From contig OZ020264.1 in NCBI GenBank assembly GCA_963971285.1, forward strand, positions 12,042,431 to 12,106,430: 64,000 nucleotides of DNA, written 5' to 3'. A model generated the notes under the pieces. The model was not told where the DNA came from. It worked only from the letters and a program-made list of their open reading frames with translations, and searched no databases. This stretch comes from Astropecten irregularis (Eukaryota > Echinodermata > Asteroidea > Paxillosida > Astropectinidae). Within the stretch, counting starts at the first letter, position 1; each line of letters opens with the position of its first letter. The translations under genes were made by a program, and so were the position numbers. Below are positions 1 to 45,200 of this stretch, piece after piece.

Positions 1-808
1 TGGCAATGACTGGTAATAAAATTAGACTTTTTTGTATTTTGTGACAAATCTAACCCGAGATTCTAGTCTTCATGCTGTTGGAAGCTAACGAATCGTGCTC
101 TGGCATGGTTTGTTTAAGAGTCACTCTGCGAATGAAAATATGAGGGTTTTTTTTCAGTCGTGATGTGCCATGCCAGTTAGCCATTGGTTATCGTATGCAA
201 AAGCATGCTTTGTGTGTACACTTAAAATGGATTCCGTGCATGTGTACTGTTTCTACTGCATAGTGCATACACAAACTTTTACATGTATGCTGTGTACACT
301 GTATACACTGTATAATTGATTCTATGCATGTGCTGTTAGGACATGCTATTACCCATGTTGAATTCATTTGAGGGCACGCAGTGGTTCCAGTTACATTAAT
401 GTCTTCCACTTGCCGATGCTTAGTGGGAGGTGGGAGGTGGTGGCGGGGGAAAGGGAGTTTGCTGCTCAAGCATTCAAATTTGTTCAGTACAGACAAAGTG
501 TAGCGATTACCAACCAAAACTGCATGTTTTGTATGCAGCTGGTTCCCTGCTGATATTTGCTTAGCATTTTGTTTACTCAGTGGCATTTCTTGCTAAGCTG
601 ACTCTTCGCTGAAATTGGGCCCTGCTAGGACAGTAAAGTGGAACGCTGCTATAACGAACATGGCGGGATGCACATATGTTGTCTGTTATAGTGGTCATTC
701 GTTATAGTGAATTAAAGTGCCATTTTCGGTATGTATTGTACAAAAATTGGGAGTCAAGAATGATGTTCGGTATAGCTCAATGTGTAGTTTAACCTGAATC
801 TTTTGTAG
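1..808. other. CHD4 intron, 3' part
   Basis: No coding exon is supported here. Positions 647-720 contain an imperfect inverted repeat (CTATAACGAACATGG and CCATTCGTTATAG), a likely degraded foldback element. The short open frames are not conserved and lack splice support. Confidence 0.6.
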
Positions 809-32470
<31,662 letters not shown>

Positions 32471-32860
32471 AAGGCTGGTATTGTTCCCGTTTTTAAACCA
32501 CGCCCCCCTTCCTCCTCGCCCCGCCCCCGACCTCCAGGATTCTGAATGTTTTGAGTTTCTAAAAATGAAGCACTTAAAAAAACGAAAACCACCAATGGGT
32601 TGTTTAACACTAGATTGAAACTGACCACAAAAATTTATTGTCAAGTTATAATTATCTGTTTATATTATTAAAAGTTTTGGGGGGGAATTTTGGGAAACTC
32701 GTAACATCCAAATTTCTAGCAAATTACTATGTCAAAAAACCAAATAGATTTTTTCTATTTTTTGTCACAAATCCAGAAGTGAAATGCTTTGATTGGGGGG
32801 GAGGGGGAGGTCGGGTCACTTTTGGAAAGGACTTAAAATTAAGATTTAAGAAAGAACTAG

Positions 32861-33196
32861 GGAGAGAAACGTTCATACTGGTCAGGTCCAGCCACTGAAA
32901 AGCCAGGGCCTGGGCCTTCAGGCCTGTAATCCTTCTCTTGTCAGCCCTGAACTTCACTACAATAGAGAGCTGCTTCAAATCAATCAAGCCTGGCTTCTGG
33001 ATACTGTCCATGATCAATGTGGACTCAATCTGTCAATCAGGTTTATAGTGCCAACTATGATCCAGGACACAGCAGGGGCTTGAAGTTGATAGTTCAAGGC
33101 TAGGGATTATAGAAGCCCAAGAGCCCAGGCAAAGCCCAGGCCTGGCCAGGCTTTTCAGTGGCTGGGGCTGAGCAGTATTCAAGTTTCTCTTCCTAA
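32861..33196 (-). repeat. Repeat family D copy, full length
   Basis: Runs from GGGAGAGAAACGTTCATACT to CAGTATTCAAGTTTCTCTTC, all inner blocks present. Confidence 0.82.
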
Positions 33197-34540
33197 GTTT
33201 CAATCAATGTCCAATGTGTGTGTGTTGACTGTTTATGTATAGCATAGTCTTCACTAGTAGATTCTGTTAACATGTGGAACAATTTTGCTGTCGGCTTTTT
33301 AGTAAGAGTACAAACGTTAAGTCTTTTTTGAGGGAGAAGATTTTGTTTCTGTGTAACTGCCACGAGTTTTGGGCCAGCTCTGGTTGTGGGTCGTTCGCAC
33401 CAAGTATAGGGCATGATTTTTGTGCGTGGAAGGTGCCAGATTGTTAACATGGGTATTTAACTGGGTAAATTCATGATCAGAGGGTTTATCACGAGTGTGT
33501 AGTTGCGTATTCTGCGATGCTGAACAATTCGACCAGCAACCTGTTATAAGCTACAGCATTATTCTCAAGATAGCCACAGTGCGCTGGCCGAAACGTCAAG
33601 TTTAACGGCCGAATCTTCTTCTCACAACCGCACAACACAAGGTATTCAGCATTTTACAAATGATATTCGTTATCTGTATTTGTACGGCTTTTTTTTTCAA
33701 ATTGTGCCGAAATTTAGTCATTGCACCGTGATAGGAAACTTTACAACCATGCTGGTCTAGAGTTGGCTAGGGTAGTACTTTGTGTTACACAGTGAGGGTC
33801 GACTTGTCGCAAATCACGCCCCCACCTAGGGGAATGATCCATGTATACAGAGCCTGACCACTGTAGCTGACCAAAAGGAACATTTAATAGCCGTGACGAA
33901 CAAACCTGGTGACCTCTTATTGTCCAGGTCATTGTTGTTGTTGTTGTTGTTGTTTATTTGTAGGTTTAGGCCAGTGATCATGTTTACAACATTGTATTCC
34001 TCTTAACTTGGACATTAGTCTCTGTACATATTGACTTATGTCATTGTGTATATATTGGATGTGAATGCTGCAAAAACAATTCGGGAAAAAGAGATTTTTT
34101 TCCTTTTTTTTTTTTTTTTAAAGTAGTTCAGTTTTTGGGGGGTGTACAAACACTTAAACTTAAAAAAATGTATTCTTCATTGTTGTTATTGCTTCACCGA
34201 GCCAGTTTTTTGTATGCACGCTTTATCGAAACGAATTTATGCCAAATTTTGTCGTATTTGTTGAAACATGTTTTCCACTTATCAGTGTGAAAACAAAAAA
34301 AAGCTGATAGTTTTTTGTTTGTTCTAGTGTGTGTGTTAACCAAAGGTTAAATTATAAAGTCCGCACCAGCTCACGTTATTTTTGTATGAAATTTGTGAAG
34401 GTATTTTGAAGAGTTTCAACCAAAATGGTATTCGTTAACCAAAAAAAACAGGGAAAATGAAAAAAAAAAGCCAAGCCATGCAACTGGTTTATAATGTATT
34501 CAAGATTTTGTTTTGTATTTAAATTGAAATTCATGTTTAA

Positions 34541-34800
34541 AAGGTATAATACATGATTGGTAAAGGTCACAGAACAGCACTCACACTTTGTCTGATCAAA
34601 CATGTACATGAAATAATAAACCTGTGACAATTTGAGCTCAATTGGACATCTGAGTCACAAAAAAATAGCTTATAACACATAAATAATTGTTTTGATCTTA
34701 CCCCGAGATCAAAACTGTTTTTGGTCTTTGACTTATTTCTGGATAATTGCAACATTTCAGGCGGAAATATCTTAACGGTTATATTATTACCAGCACCACG
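34541..34800 (+). repeat. MITE family E copy
   Basis: AAAGGTATAATACATGATTG at the left and the TTTTGATCTTACCCCGAGAT interior; the right terminus is lost near 34800. Confidence 0.72.
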
Positions 34801-35402
34801 GACACTTTTGGTATGCGCAGTTGTTTTTGATTCCTAAATTCAGAAAAGCTTAACAGAAAGGAAAAAATCCTCTGACGTGGATGTTTTCCTGACCACTGCT
34901 CTGATATTCAGAGCCGTACAGGTTCGGAAAGTCTGTACGTTAAAACTGTCTGAAATATGCATATTTAGCACAATTTGTGTAAATTGATAAACGGTACAAG
35001 ACTTCAAAGACACTAACAAATATCAAGGAATTTTTGAGGGTCTACAAAGTTGCGATATGTTCCATAAAGTCTGTTCTGTGCTGGTATATTTTGACGATTT
35101 ATTAACAGTACGAAACTCGAAACCTTCCTGTTTAAAAATTACCGAACTTAAAGGCAGACGTTCCAATCGCTGAAGTCTTTCAGAAAATCCAGATATCATT
35201 TGGCAGCTGACATTAATTATTGGTTCAAGCAACTCTGGCCTGTTTTAGTCGTGAATATTGCAGTTCAAATTTTCACGAATTGTGAATATATTTTGAAATT
35301 TCTTTGAACAGTGATGGAAGTCTGTGACACTGTTTGTTTCTTAGCATGGATGTAAGTAATGGTGTACATCAGTTCCTGTTCCATGCAACTGTTCCATGTA
35401 AA

Positions 35403-35738
35403 AGGGAGAGAAACTTGAATACTGGTCGGGCCCAGCCACTGAAAAGCCTGGCCAGGCATGGGCCTTCAGGCCTGTAATCCTCCTCTTGTCAGCCCTGAAC
35501 TTCACTCCAATAGAGCTGCTTAAAATCAATCAAGCCCGGCTTCTGGATACTGACCATGATCAATGTGGACTCAACCTGTCAATCAGGTTTATGTCAACTA
35601 TGATCCAGGACACAGCAAGGGGCTTGAAGAGTTGATAGTTCAAGGCTGGGGATTATAGAAGCCCAAGACCCCAGGCAAAGCCCAGACCTGGCCAGGCTTT
35701 TTAAGTGACTGGGCCCAACCAGTATTAAAGTTTCTCTC
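35403..35738 (-). repeat. Repeat family D copy, full length
   Basis: Left AGGGAGAGAAACTTGAATAC and right CAGTATTAAAGTTTCTCTCC are inverted termini. This is one of the best copies from which to read the family. Confidence 0.85.
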
Positions 35739-36565
35739 CTTATTAAAGTCTTCTGACTTTGTAGATTGTACTTAATATGAGGTGTAGGGCCAGTCTTGTC
35801 GAGCTTGCTTGGAAAATCAGTTTGCTTCTAGCAGACGACAAAGATCAGTTTTGTAGCACATCTTTTAAAGGTACTGTACAAAATTTGCAAGGATCACAAA
35901 CTCCTTCGTTAAGTTTTGATTCAGAAGCTCGCAGCTTATTGAAAATCAACTAATTCGAAAAGGGTCCAATGGATTTTACTAAAAAAATAAAAACCTGTCC
36001 TAACTTAATAATATTAAAAGAGATGTGACTTAAGTCTTTATTTTTCTTCTTTTTGTATTAATATTAATAATGCTTTGTATATTGCACTGTTGGTTGGTGT
36101 ACATGCTTTGTAAAGCTGTTTGTCTTGTGTGCCCAAGTGTTGACGCACACAAATAAATAAACCACGAAAACGAAAGTTCTAGTTTGATGTGTTTTTTATT
36201 TTTGGCAAACAAAAATGGCAAGGGGTACTTATACTTTTAAGCATATGCTTCAGGTAAAAGTATCTCCTTCAAGACATCAAGCAAATACTAAAAGTAGAAG
36301 CATCTCCTTCTATACATATTCATAAAGAGTAGTATTTAAGTATAAACTACAAGCATATCCTTGGAAAATTCTATTGCTCCAGACCAGGCTTGAACGTCTT
36401 TGTGATGACTTGTGCTTGGCGTGGCTGGCTACATTGAACTTGTGGAAGGTGCAGGGAGGAAAACAAATGTTTATAATGTCAGGCAGTTGTATTGGCCATC
36501 GTACTTCATTCGTTTTTATCATTTTGGTGAAGAAAATGCGGACTGGCTAGCTACCCGTCACATCT

Positions 36566-37577
36566 TCGTGCCCCCAGGTAGTTCCCCCAGTAGTTCCCCC
36601 AGTATGGAGTAGTTCCCCTAGTAGTTCCCCCAGTATGAAGTAGTGCCCCCTGGTAGTTCCCCCGGTAGTTCCCCTAGTAGTTCCCCCAGTTTGAAGTAGT
36701 GCCCCCTGGTAGTTCCCCCGGTAGTTCCCCCAGTATGAAGTAGTGCCCACTGGTAGTTCCCCCGGTAGTTCCCCTAGTATGAAGTAGTGCCCCCGGTAGT
36801 TCCCCTTGTAGTTCCCCCAGCCTGAAGTAGTGCCCCCCGGTAGTTCCCCCAGTAGTTCCCCTAGTAGTTCCCCCAGTATGAAGTAGTGCCCCCGGTAGTT
36901 CCCCTTGTAGTTCCCCCAGCCTGAAGTAGTGCCCCCCGGTAGTTCCCCCAGTAGTTCCCCTAGTAGTTCCCCCAGTATGAAGTAGTGCCCCCGGTAGTTC
37001 CCCAAGTAGTTCCCCCAGTATGAAGTAGTGTCCCCGGTAGTTCCCCTAGTAGTTCCCCCAGTATGGAGTAGTGCCCCCAGGTAGTTCCCCCAGTATGAAG
37101 TAGTGCCCCCGGTAGTTCCCCTAGTAGTTCCCCAAGTATGAAGTAGTGCCGCCAGTAGTTCCCCCAGTATGAAGTAGTGCCCCCGGTAGTTCCCCTAGTA
37201 GTTCCCCCAGTATGAAGTAGTGCCCCCCAGTAGTTCCCCTAGTAGTTCCCCCAGTATGAAGTAGTGCCCCCTGTAGTTCCCCCAGTATGAAGTAGTGCCC
37301 CCAGTAGTTCCCCCAGTGTGAAGTAGTGCCCCCCGGTAGTTCCCCCAGTAGTTCCCCAGTATGAAGTAGTGCCCCCCAGGTAGTTCCCCCAGTATGAAGT
37401 AGTGCCCCCCCCCCGGTAGTTCCCCAGTATGAAGTAGTGCCCCCGGTAGTTCCCCCAGTAGTTCTCCCAGTAGTTTCCTCAGTATGGAGTAGTGCCCCCT
37501 AGTAGTTCCCCCAGTATGAAGTAGTGCCCCCAGGTAGTTCCCCTAGTAGTTCCCCCAGTATGGAGTAGTGCCCCCGA
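36566..37577 (+). repeat. 1-kb C-run minisatellite
   Basis: Variable units built from GTAGTTCCCCCAGTATGAAG and TAGTGCCCCCGGTAGTTCCC. The - strand therefore has dozens of G4-G6 runs spaced by 7-16 bases. Open frames through it (for example 36547-37005) are repeat artefacts. Confidence 0.93.
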
Positions 37578-38350
37578 TGACGAAAACAATGAGTCCAATT
37601 AAAACCCAGATGAACTTAGTCCAAAATAGTCCAAAAGCTTGGTTAAACGCAAGAATCCAAAACTTGAGTTAGTATAACTTAATATTTGACGACTCCAAAC
37701 AAAGAACAACAATTATATTGTTCTTTCCAAAGAAACAAGGCACTTAAATAAGAACACAGTTACAAATGAATTCATTCCAATATTATTTCTTTATTGGAGA
37801 AAAAAAAACAATCACAATATTTATGTACAATTGACATGCCAAGATCTGATGAATGTTTTCATGTTTTATGCCCTATAATTGGAAAAAAATCTCGACAAAA
37901 AATATTCTGTTCTGTAAACGAAGAATTTGATGTGCTCTAGCCATGACACGTCCCTCGATAAGTTTTTCAGATTGCGACTCAGTTTAGGACTTGATTTCAT
38001 CGAAATGACACTTTTTGCTTTCCAACCCCCCTGTTTTCTGAAGGCTAAATCTGCTAACTGTTCGCCTGCATGGAGCCAAACAGTTGCTATCCTCTGACAA
38101 TGGTTTCTTCTCTCAAATTGTTCATGTAATCCCATTAACATCAAACCAATCTGTATTCCACTGGCAATTGAATAGGTACTTAACCAGAAAACCACAAAGC
38201 ATTACCTTGAAGTTTGTAAGTCTAGCATTCTGTACCAAATGCTCGTTTTATGAATATGGAATCAAGTATAAGCTTCACCTTATGCTAAATACTTAGAGAA
38301 AAAAGTACTTACTTGAAGTATTTACTTGGAAGCACCTGCTAGTTTTTATG

Positions 38351-38880
38351 AATACGAGCCAATATTGCTGTTTTTATGCTTGAAAGTTGTTCCTTTCGTC
38401 CGTAAGTTTATTCTGGATCAATTTTAGAAAAAGTCAATTTTTGGCCCAAATCGACAAAAACGGCAAGGGGTACCCCTTGCCATTTTGTTCAATTTTCACC
38501 ATTTTTTGACATGTCTTGAAATCAATTCCATGGCCTTCTAAGACAACAATATTGCTAATTTTATGCTTGAAAGTTGTTCCTTTCATCCGTAAGGTTATTC
38601 TGGATCAATTTTAGAAAAAGTCAATTTTTGGCCAAAATCGGCAAAAACGGCAAGGGGTACCCCTTGCCATTTTTTTCAATTTTAACCATTTTTTGACACG
38701 TTTTGAAATCAATTCCATGGCCTTCTAAGACACCAATATTGCTGTTTTGATGCTAGAAAGTTGTTATTTTCATCCATTAGGGCATTCTGGATCAATACCC
38801 CTTGCCATTTTGGTCAATTTTCACCATTTTATGACATGTCATGAAATCAATCTCATTTCCTTTTAAGACACCAGCAAGGC
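38351..38880 (+). repeat. 187-bp tandem repeat with palindromic core
   Basis: Two full units and a partial third. Each full unit includes the perfect 20-base palindrome GGCAAGGGGTACCCCTTGCC (38462-38481 and 38649-38668). The third unit is deleted across part of the palindrome. Confidence 0.88.
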
Positions 38881-38977
38881 TAGGGATTATAGAAGCCCAA
38901 GACCACAGACATAGGTCCAGGCCTGACCCAGCTTTTCACTGGCCTGTCCCAACCAGTATTCAAGTTTCTCTCCCTCC
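38875..38977 (-). repeat. Repeat family D fragment
   Basis: Only the right end: GGGATTATAGAAGCCCAAGA to CAGTATTCAAGTTTCTCTCC. Confidence 0.65.
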
Positions 38978-39026
38978 TAAAGAACTGTACGAGCAACGTC
39001 AGAAATATCGGAATACCTGAGAAAAA

Positions 39027-39032
39027 TTTATT
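39027..39032 (-). terminator. Candidate LSG1 polyadenylation signal
   Basis: TTTATT on the + strand reads AATAAA on the - strand, about 245 bases downstream of the LSG1 stop codon. Position is the only support. Confidence 0.35.
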
Positions 39033-39110
39033 AGAGATCATTTATGGAGGACATGGCTTCAGTTTCCCTTTGTGGTTTACAATTTGTGAATCATAAATTA
39101 TTACATACGG

Positions 39111-39250
39111 GGGTAGATTTCACCAAACTCTTTGTAACTTCGTAGGACTTTTGATGCATTGCAGCCCTACGTAGGATAGGTCCCCTACGATGGGTTATCC
39201 TTCGTAACTCGAGTTACGATCGATCGCAGGGCTTCATGAAATCAACCCCA
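39111..39250. repeat. MITE family C copy
   Basis: Left GGGGGTAGATTTCACCAAAC, right GGCTTCATGAAATCAACCCC; interior ATTGCAGCCCTACGTAGGAT. It ends about 25 bases past the LSG1 stop, within its presumed 3' UTR. Confidence 0.75.
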
Positions 39251-39275
39251 GGTGATATTATAAAGTTCCAACCAT

Positions 39276-42200
39276 CTACTCGTCGTGATGTGCGTACACC
39301 CTCCGCAGTTTCTCTCGTTTGTTGCGGTTCCCGTGTTTCTTCCACGGCTTGTCGATCAGACGTTGCTGACTGGCTGAGAGGGCGGGCTGGGTGCCTTGGG
39401 CTAGGCTGGTGCCGCCCCTTGGCCCGATGGCTCCCTTGTTGTGGGAGTGGACTGCCTTCTGGGCAAAGAAGGCTTCGTCGAGCTTGCTGGACGTTGGCTG
39501 CTTCTTTAACTGTTACCATAGAGGGGAATGAAAAGAAAAACATTTAAGGGAGAGAAACTTAAAGAGTGGTTGGGCCCAGCCACTGAAAAGCCTGGCCTGG
39601 GCAGGCCTGGGCCTATAATCCTCCTCTCACCAGCCCTGAACTTCATTACAATAGAGCTGCTTAAAATCAATCAAGCCTGGCTTCTGGATACTATTCATGA
39701 TCAATGTGGACTCAACCTGTCAATCAGGTTAATGCCAACTATGATCCAGGACACAGCAGGGGCTTAGAGTTGATAGTTCAAGGCTGGGGATTATAGAAGC
39801 CCAAGACGCATGCAAAGCGCATGCCTGGCCAGGCTTTTCATTAGCCAGTATTGAAGTTTCTCTTCCGTACTCTGATAAATACACAATGCAATCAGAGAGG
39901 ACTGCCATCTATGTTCCTAATCGTACCTTGGTGCCCTCGTCCGTGATAACCGGCCCAGACAGCTCCCGTCTGGGCTTAGTAGAATCATCAGCTCTGCCGC
40001 TGAAGTCCTGCTTTGTGAAAGCCTGAAACTCCACGGCGTCCACGCCGGGCGGGGGATGGCAGAAGAGGAGCTTCCCCTGTATTAACCCAAAACATAAATG
40101 ACAAGGATTATAAATGCTTCTTCTAAATTGAGCTGGAACATACAGGTCATTAGTGTCTCAGTTGATGCGAGGAAAGCTGCACTGTGCAGGACATATTCTT
40201 AGAGGCAGTGGTGGTGAGCTTCCAAACATCATCTTGGAAGGCTTAATAGAAGGCTCCTGAGCCAGAGGAAGACAAAGAGGAAAGTGGAGTGATGACATCA
40301 AGTTGTGGTACGGTACAACATCTTACGTAGTAGCAGAAAGAGCTGCTAAGAAGAGGAGTAGATGGAGAACTTTGGTGGCCAACATTGGTAGCGAAGACGG
40401 CCTTGGCTGGCTTTCCAGTGGCTGGAAACCCGACTAAGAGACTAAGTTTCTCTCCCTTACCTTGACGTAATCTTTCAGGATGACTCTGGCCGCTCTAGGA
40501 CAATCCGGGATTCCGTGATGGGTCATGAATCCTCGCATGTCTGAATGGAAGGAAGAAGGGAGAAATAAACACTCACGTCTTTGGAGAGGGCTTCAGTCAT
40601 AGGGGGGTTTTGTAACGGAGGCTCAGGCTCCGGCTTCGTCTGTCATCCATATGCTGAAAATATAGGTTGTAGTTTTTCATTGAAGCTGAAGCTTTGTTTT
40701 CCTTTTCAAAACCAGAAAATCTTCTTTCGAACTGCAACCAAAAGCCTCTATTTTGATACCCATTATTTTAAAATGGATTAACGAAATGGAGCCGGAGCTT
40801 CATTTGAAATCAAATTTGTTTCATTTAATATGTTTATGAGTAATGAGGGCCTGATGGGTTTTGATCCTAGCAGGATCTTTATCAAAGGCTAAATGACAAG
40901 AGGACAAGAACATGCAAGTAAAGATACACATAAATGGATGAGAGGATCAGAACAAAAGGGGGCTAAGAATGACCAGAGAGGGTGGGGTGGGCAAGTGTGG
41001 TCAGGGAAAAGGGACAAAGGGGTTTGGAATAAAATGACATTGACAACTAAGCCGAAACTGATATTTTGCAAAAAAGTCCATGGAAGGCTCGTGGAGGCCG
41101 GACTTACAGGCGTAGGCGTTGAGGAACTCCCTGGCCGTGGGTACGCGGTTCAGATCCTCCCCTTCTCTCGGCCTGATGATGTTGATGCCATAGATGTTGT
41201 TCAGGATGTGCCTGGGGATCCGTTGGCATATGTACGGTCGCTGGTTAAGGAGGGCACAACAAGAATTGACTCAGCATCCGCAGAACGTCTGACAGAAACA
41301 ATCTCGCAAAATTCTCATCAAACACTATTAGGATCAATACCTAAAAAGGAGGATGTAATCCTCGTAAGAGGAGGATGTAATCCTTCTCTTGTCAGCCCTG
41401 AACTTCACTACAACAGAGCTGCTTAAAATCAATCAAGCCTGGCTTCTGGATACTGTCCATGATCAATGTGGACTCAATCTGTCAATCAGGTTTATGCCAA
41501 CTATGATCCAGAACACAGCAGGGGCTTGAAGAGTTGATAGTTCAAGGCTGGGGATTATAGAAGCCCAAGAGCCCAGGCAAAGCCCAGGCCTGGCCTGGCT
41601 TTTTTTAAAGGTTGGCCTGACCAGTATCAAAGTTTAAACGTTAATTAAACGTTTGTCGAATCGTCGATAGCAAGCATCATTGATCTTGTTTCTTTCCTAC
41701 AAACAAGATGAAATGCCCAGTGATGGTAGGCAAGCCACTCAAAACGAGTCTAGCAAAGACTCCAAGAGGTTTTATTTTTTGATGAAAGGATATGAGGGTG
41801 ACCGGAGGACTGAAGTCCCGGAGGTGGTCGATGCAAAGGATTCCGCTGACGATCATCTCAGCCTGAGACGAGACCATGGAAGGCATGACAAGGCCTGGAC
41901 AGTCGCAAAGGCACATCGTCGGCTCAACAAACAGCGTCTGCAGGACGAGACAGGATGACAAACAAAATCCAAAATAAGTGAGAAAGTTAAATGTGTGTAT
42001 GCGAAAATTTCATGGTTGTTGGGGTGTTGCAGGGGACTGGACATTAAAGGTATAATACATGATTGGTAAAGGTCACGGAACAGCACTTACACTTTGTCTA
42101 ATCGAAAATGAACATGAAATCATAAACCTGTGAAAATTTGAGTTTACGGGATCATACCTGGAAGTGTTTTGTCCGACCCGGCGTAGCTGAGACTGGCACC

Positions 42201-45200
42201 TTCTTCTGTTGAAGGAGAGCGTTGATGGTAGAGCTCTTGCCCACGTTGGGATAGCCGACCTAGAAGCATTGTGGAGGTCAAAGGGTAAAGGTCACTCAAT
42301 AACGGAACATCAAATCATTCATTCTTCTTAGGCAACAAAAAAAAGGACAATTAAATTTCTGACAAAAAGAAGAAAAAAAAAATTCTTTTTCATACGCACC
42401 ATACCAACTGTTGTTACTCCATCTTGAGCTTTGGGTCCGGTGTGAAGGTCATAAAAGAGTTGAATGAGTTCTTCGCCAGTAAGCAGCTTGGTGCTGTTCT
42501 CCACTTGACAGCTCTTGTTACCTCCAACGGGACCTCCAACCTCATCTCCTTGCTCCTGCTCGCTCATGGGATCAGGCCCGCTCTCAGAGTTGTGTCTGTT
42601 GGAGAGGCTGCCAGAAGCCTTGTTACTGTCATCTTGCGAAGAATCAGGACCTTCCGACTGACAGGTGCTCTCTTCACGATGGCATCCTTCAGGAGTAGCC
42701 TCCTCGTTGAGGGCAGTCTGTGAATTCAGAGTGAGGTTGGCGGTCTGGGATTCCAACTCGCAACTGTTGTCAGTTCTTTCTTGATGGTGGGCTGTGGCCT
42801 CTTCCGTAGGAGCCTGATGGGACAGAGTCTCGGGCGCAGCGGAGGGCTGGTCTCCCTGAGGGTCTGGCTGTGGTGTGGTTGGATGACGGTCGAGTTGTTC
42901 AGTCTCGGCTCCTGGGATTCCTGATACACTAGATTCTTGCTGAGCTGCTTCCTCGCCATCAGAGGGCATTTCATCTTGTTTGTCGGAAAGAAATACAAGG
43001 AGAGAAATAAGAATTCAATCCTGCTTTAATACTGATTGGGCCAAGCAACTGAAAGCCAGGCCAGGCCTGGGCTTTGGCCTGGGGTCTTAAGCTTCTATAA
43101 TCTTTAGCCTTGAACTATGATGAACTCCAAGCCCCTGCTGTGTCCTGGATCATAGTTGGAATAAACTGATTGACAGATTGAGTCCACATTGATCATGGAC
43201 AGCATCCAGAAGGCAAGTTCAAGAACTGAAGGGTTTCAGATATGCCTCACCTCTGAGGACCGACAAAGAGTCGGATGTCAGGATATCGTCGGATTCTTCT
43301 TCCTCATCTTGACCTGACTCCGAGGCTCGTTCATTGTCATCGTTTAGACCTCCGCCAATGCCTCCATCACTGCCTGCTGTCTCCTCTTCAAGGGCCTATT
43401 GAAAGGAAATGGAAATTAAATTTAGGCTAGTAGTTTCACTCTGTGAATTCCAACAGCCATGAACCTAAACATCAAAGAAATCTGGGGTCGATTTCACTAA
43501 ACTCATCGTCACTTTCGATCAATCATTGAACTTGTGATGCATTGCAGCCCTACGGGTTATCCTTCGTAACTCAAGTTACAATCGATCGTAGGGCTTTGTG
43601 AAAGCTCCTCTACCTAGAAGTTCCAAAAGCTTTCTCTACAAACTTAAGTCTGGGTAGAAGTTGACATTACAGCTAGATCAGTCTAGAAATAGATGTGAAT
43701 TTGAAGAAGAGGAAAGTAACTACACACAATTCTCCTTTTTATGAATCACTCTCAGAAATTCTAGGAGATTCTGACTCTCTAGAAACTATAAACTTGATCT
43801 TCACCTCTTGTTTGATTCTCTCCGTTTCTAGGACGGCTGACCAGAAGGCAACCTTGACGCCGTTCTGGGAAAAATAGTCGGACCATTCTTGTCTCTGCTG
43901 CGGAGTTAGGAGGTCGGACTTGCTGATCAGAACCATGTTGACTTTGGTGCTCCCAATCTCCTTCACGTACTTCTCCTGAGATGAAAAAAAGAGAGAAGAA
44001 ATTCAAAGATTTCACCTACGTGAGCGGAGAAAACTCCAAAGCAATAAATTTGACCTGTTCAAAATCAATAAAACCCGGCTTTTGGATACTGTCCATGATC
44101 AATGTGGACTCAATCTGTCAATCAGGTTTATGCCAACTATGATCTAGGACACAGCAGGGGCTTGGAGTTGAAAGTTCAAGGCTAGGGATTATAGAGGCCC
44201 AAGACCCCAGGCAAAGACCAGGCCTAGCCGGGCTTTCCAGTATTAAAGTTGCTCTCCCTTAGTTAATTTCAGCAAAGCTCCAGATCAAAGATCTGAGGGA
44301 ATGAAGGACACTTACCAGATCTTGGCAGCGGAAGAGGAGAGGGTTACGAGCATCCACAATCTGAACGATGATGTCGCTGCGCTCGATGACACGCCACAAC
44401 TGACGCCAAAACTCCAGATTCCGCTCAAACGGCGTCAGGACGATGTGGTCCTTCTCTTGCAACCTAAATTGGACACGGAGGAACAAAGGAAATCAAATTA
44501 TTGTCAGAAGGTTTTGATAAGAGAGGCAACAACTGAACCTGAGTTGTGCCTCAGTATGGACACTAGCACCTCAAACTGAGCAGTTGTGCATCAAAACGAA
44601 CAGTTGAACCTCAAAATGAACATTTGCATCTCAGAATGAACAGTTGTGCCTCAAAATGAACACTTGCACCTCAAACTAAACACTTTGACCTCAGCATGAA
44701 AAAGTTGTGCCTCAAAATGAACACTTGCACCTCATATTCAACAGTTGTGCCTCAAAATGAACACTTGCACCTCAAATTCAACAGTTGTGCCTCAAAATGA
44801 ATAATTTGACCTCAGTATGAACACCTGCAGCTCTCAGTATGAATTCTTGCAACTCAGTCTGAATACTTACACAGCCAGCAGACGGCGCCATTCCAGGAAT
44901 GATTCTCTCTCCTTCTGAGCGAGCTTCTCTTTTGACGTTGTGGCGTCCCATTTTGGCCTGTAAAACAAAACAAAAACAGCAATTGAAGAACAAAAAATAG
45001 GACCTGTGGGCTCTCCTTTCCAAACATTTGATAGTAAGTTAGGACAAGTTTGGTGAAATTGAGTTGGAAATCTGGCAACTGGGGAGCCAGCCTTGCGGCA
45101 TTGTCCCTGAGGCTTCAACCGCTTCATCGTACCGTCTAGGGATGCAGAGTAGGTCCCTGTTGAGGTCCTGAGCCTCTTGGATGGCTCTGGACTCCTCGAC

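Larger units (their letters stand above)
32471..39275. other. Convergent intergenic region between CHD4 and LSG1
   Basis: No coding exon is supported. The first 1-3 kb is probably the CHD4 3' UTR: AATAAA overlaps the stop codon (32466-32471), and a cleaner candidate cluster AATAAATAAA lies near 36151. Repeats inside are listed separately. Confidence 0.6.

Noticed and set aside
36547-37005. 152-codon - strand frame rich in Gly, Glu and Tyr
   Set aside because: It is a translation of the C-run minisatellite, repeated with the same unit, with no splice or homology support.
41794-41804. GT-AG splice for the LSG1 intron with donor GTCACC
   Set aside because: GTCACC is a poor donor, and the result replaces VTL with RPY. 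The AT-AC U12 signals fit better on all counts.
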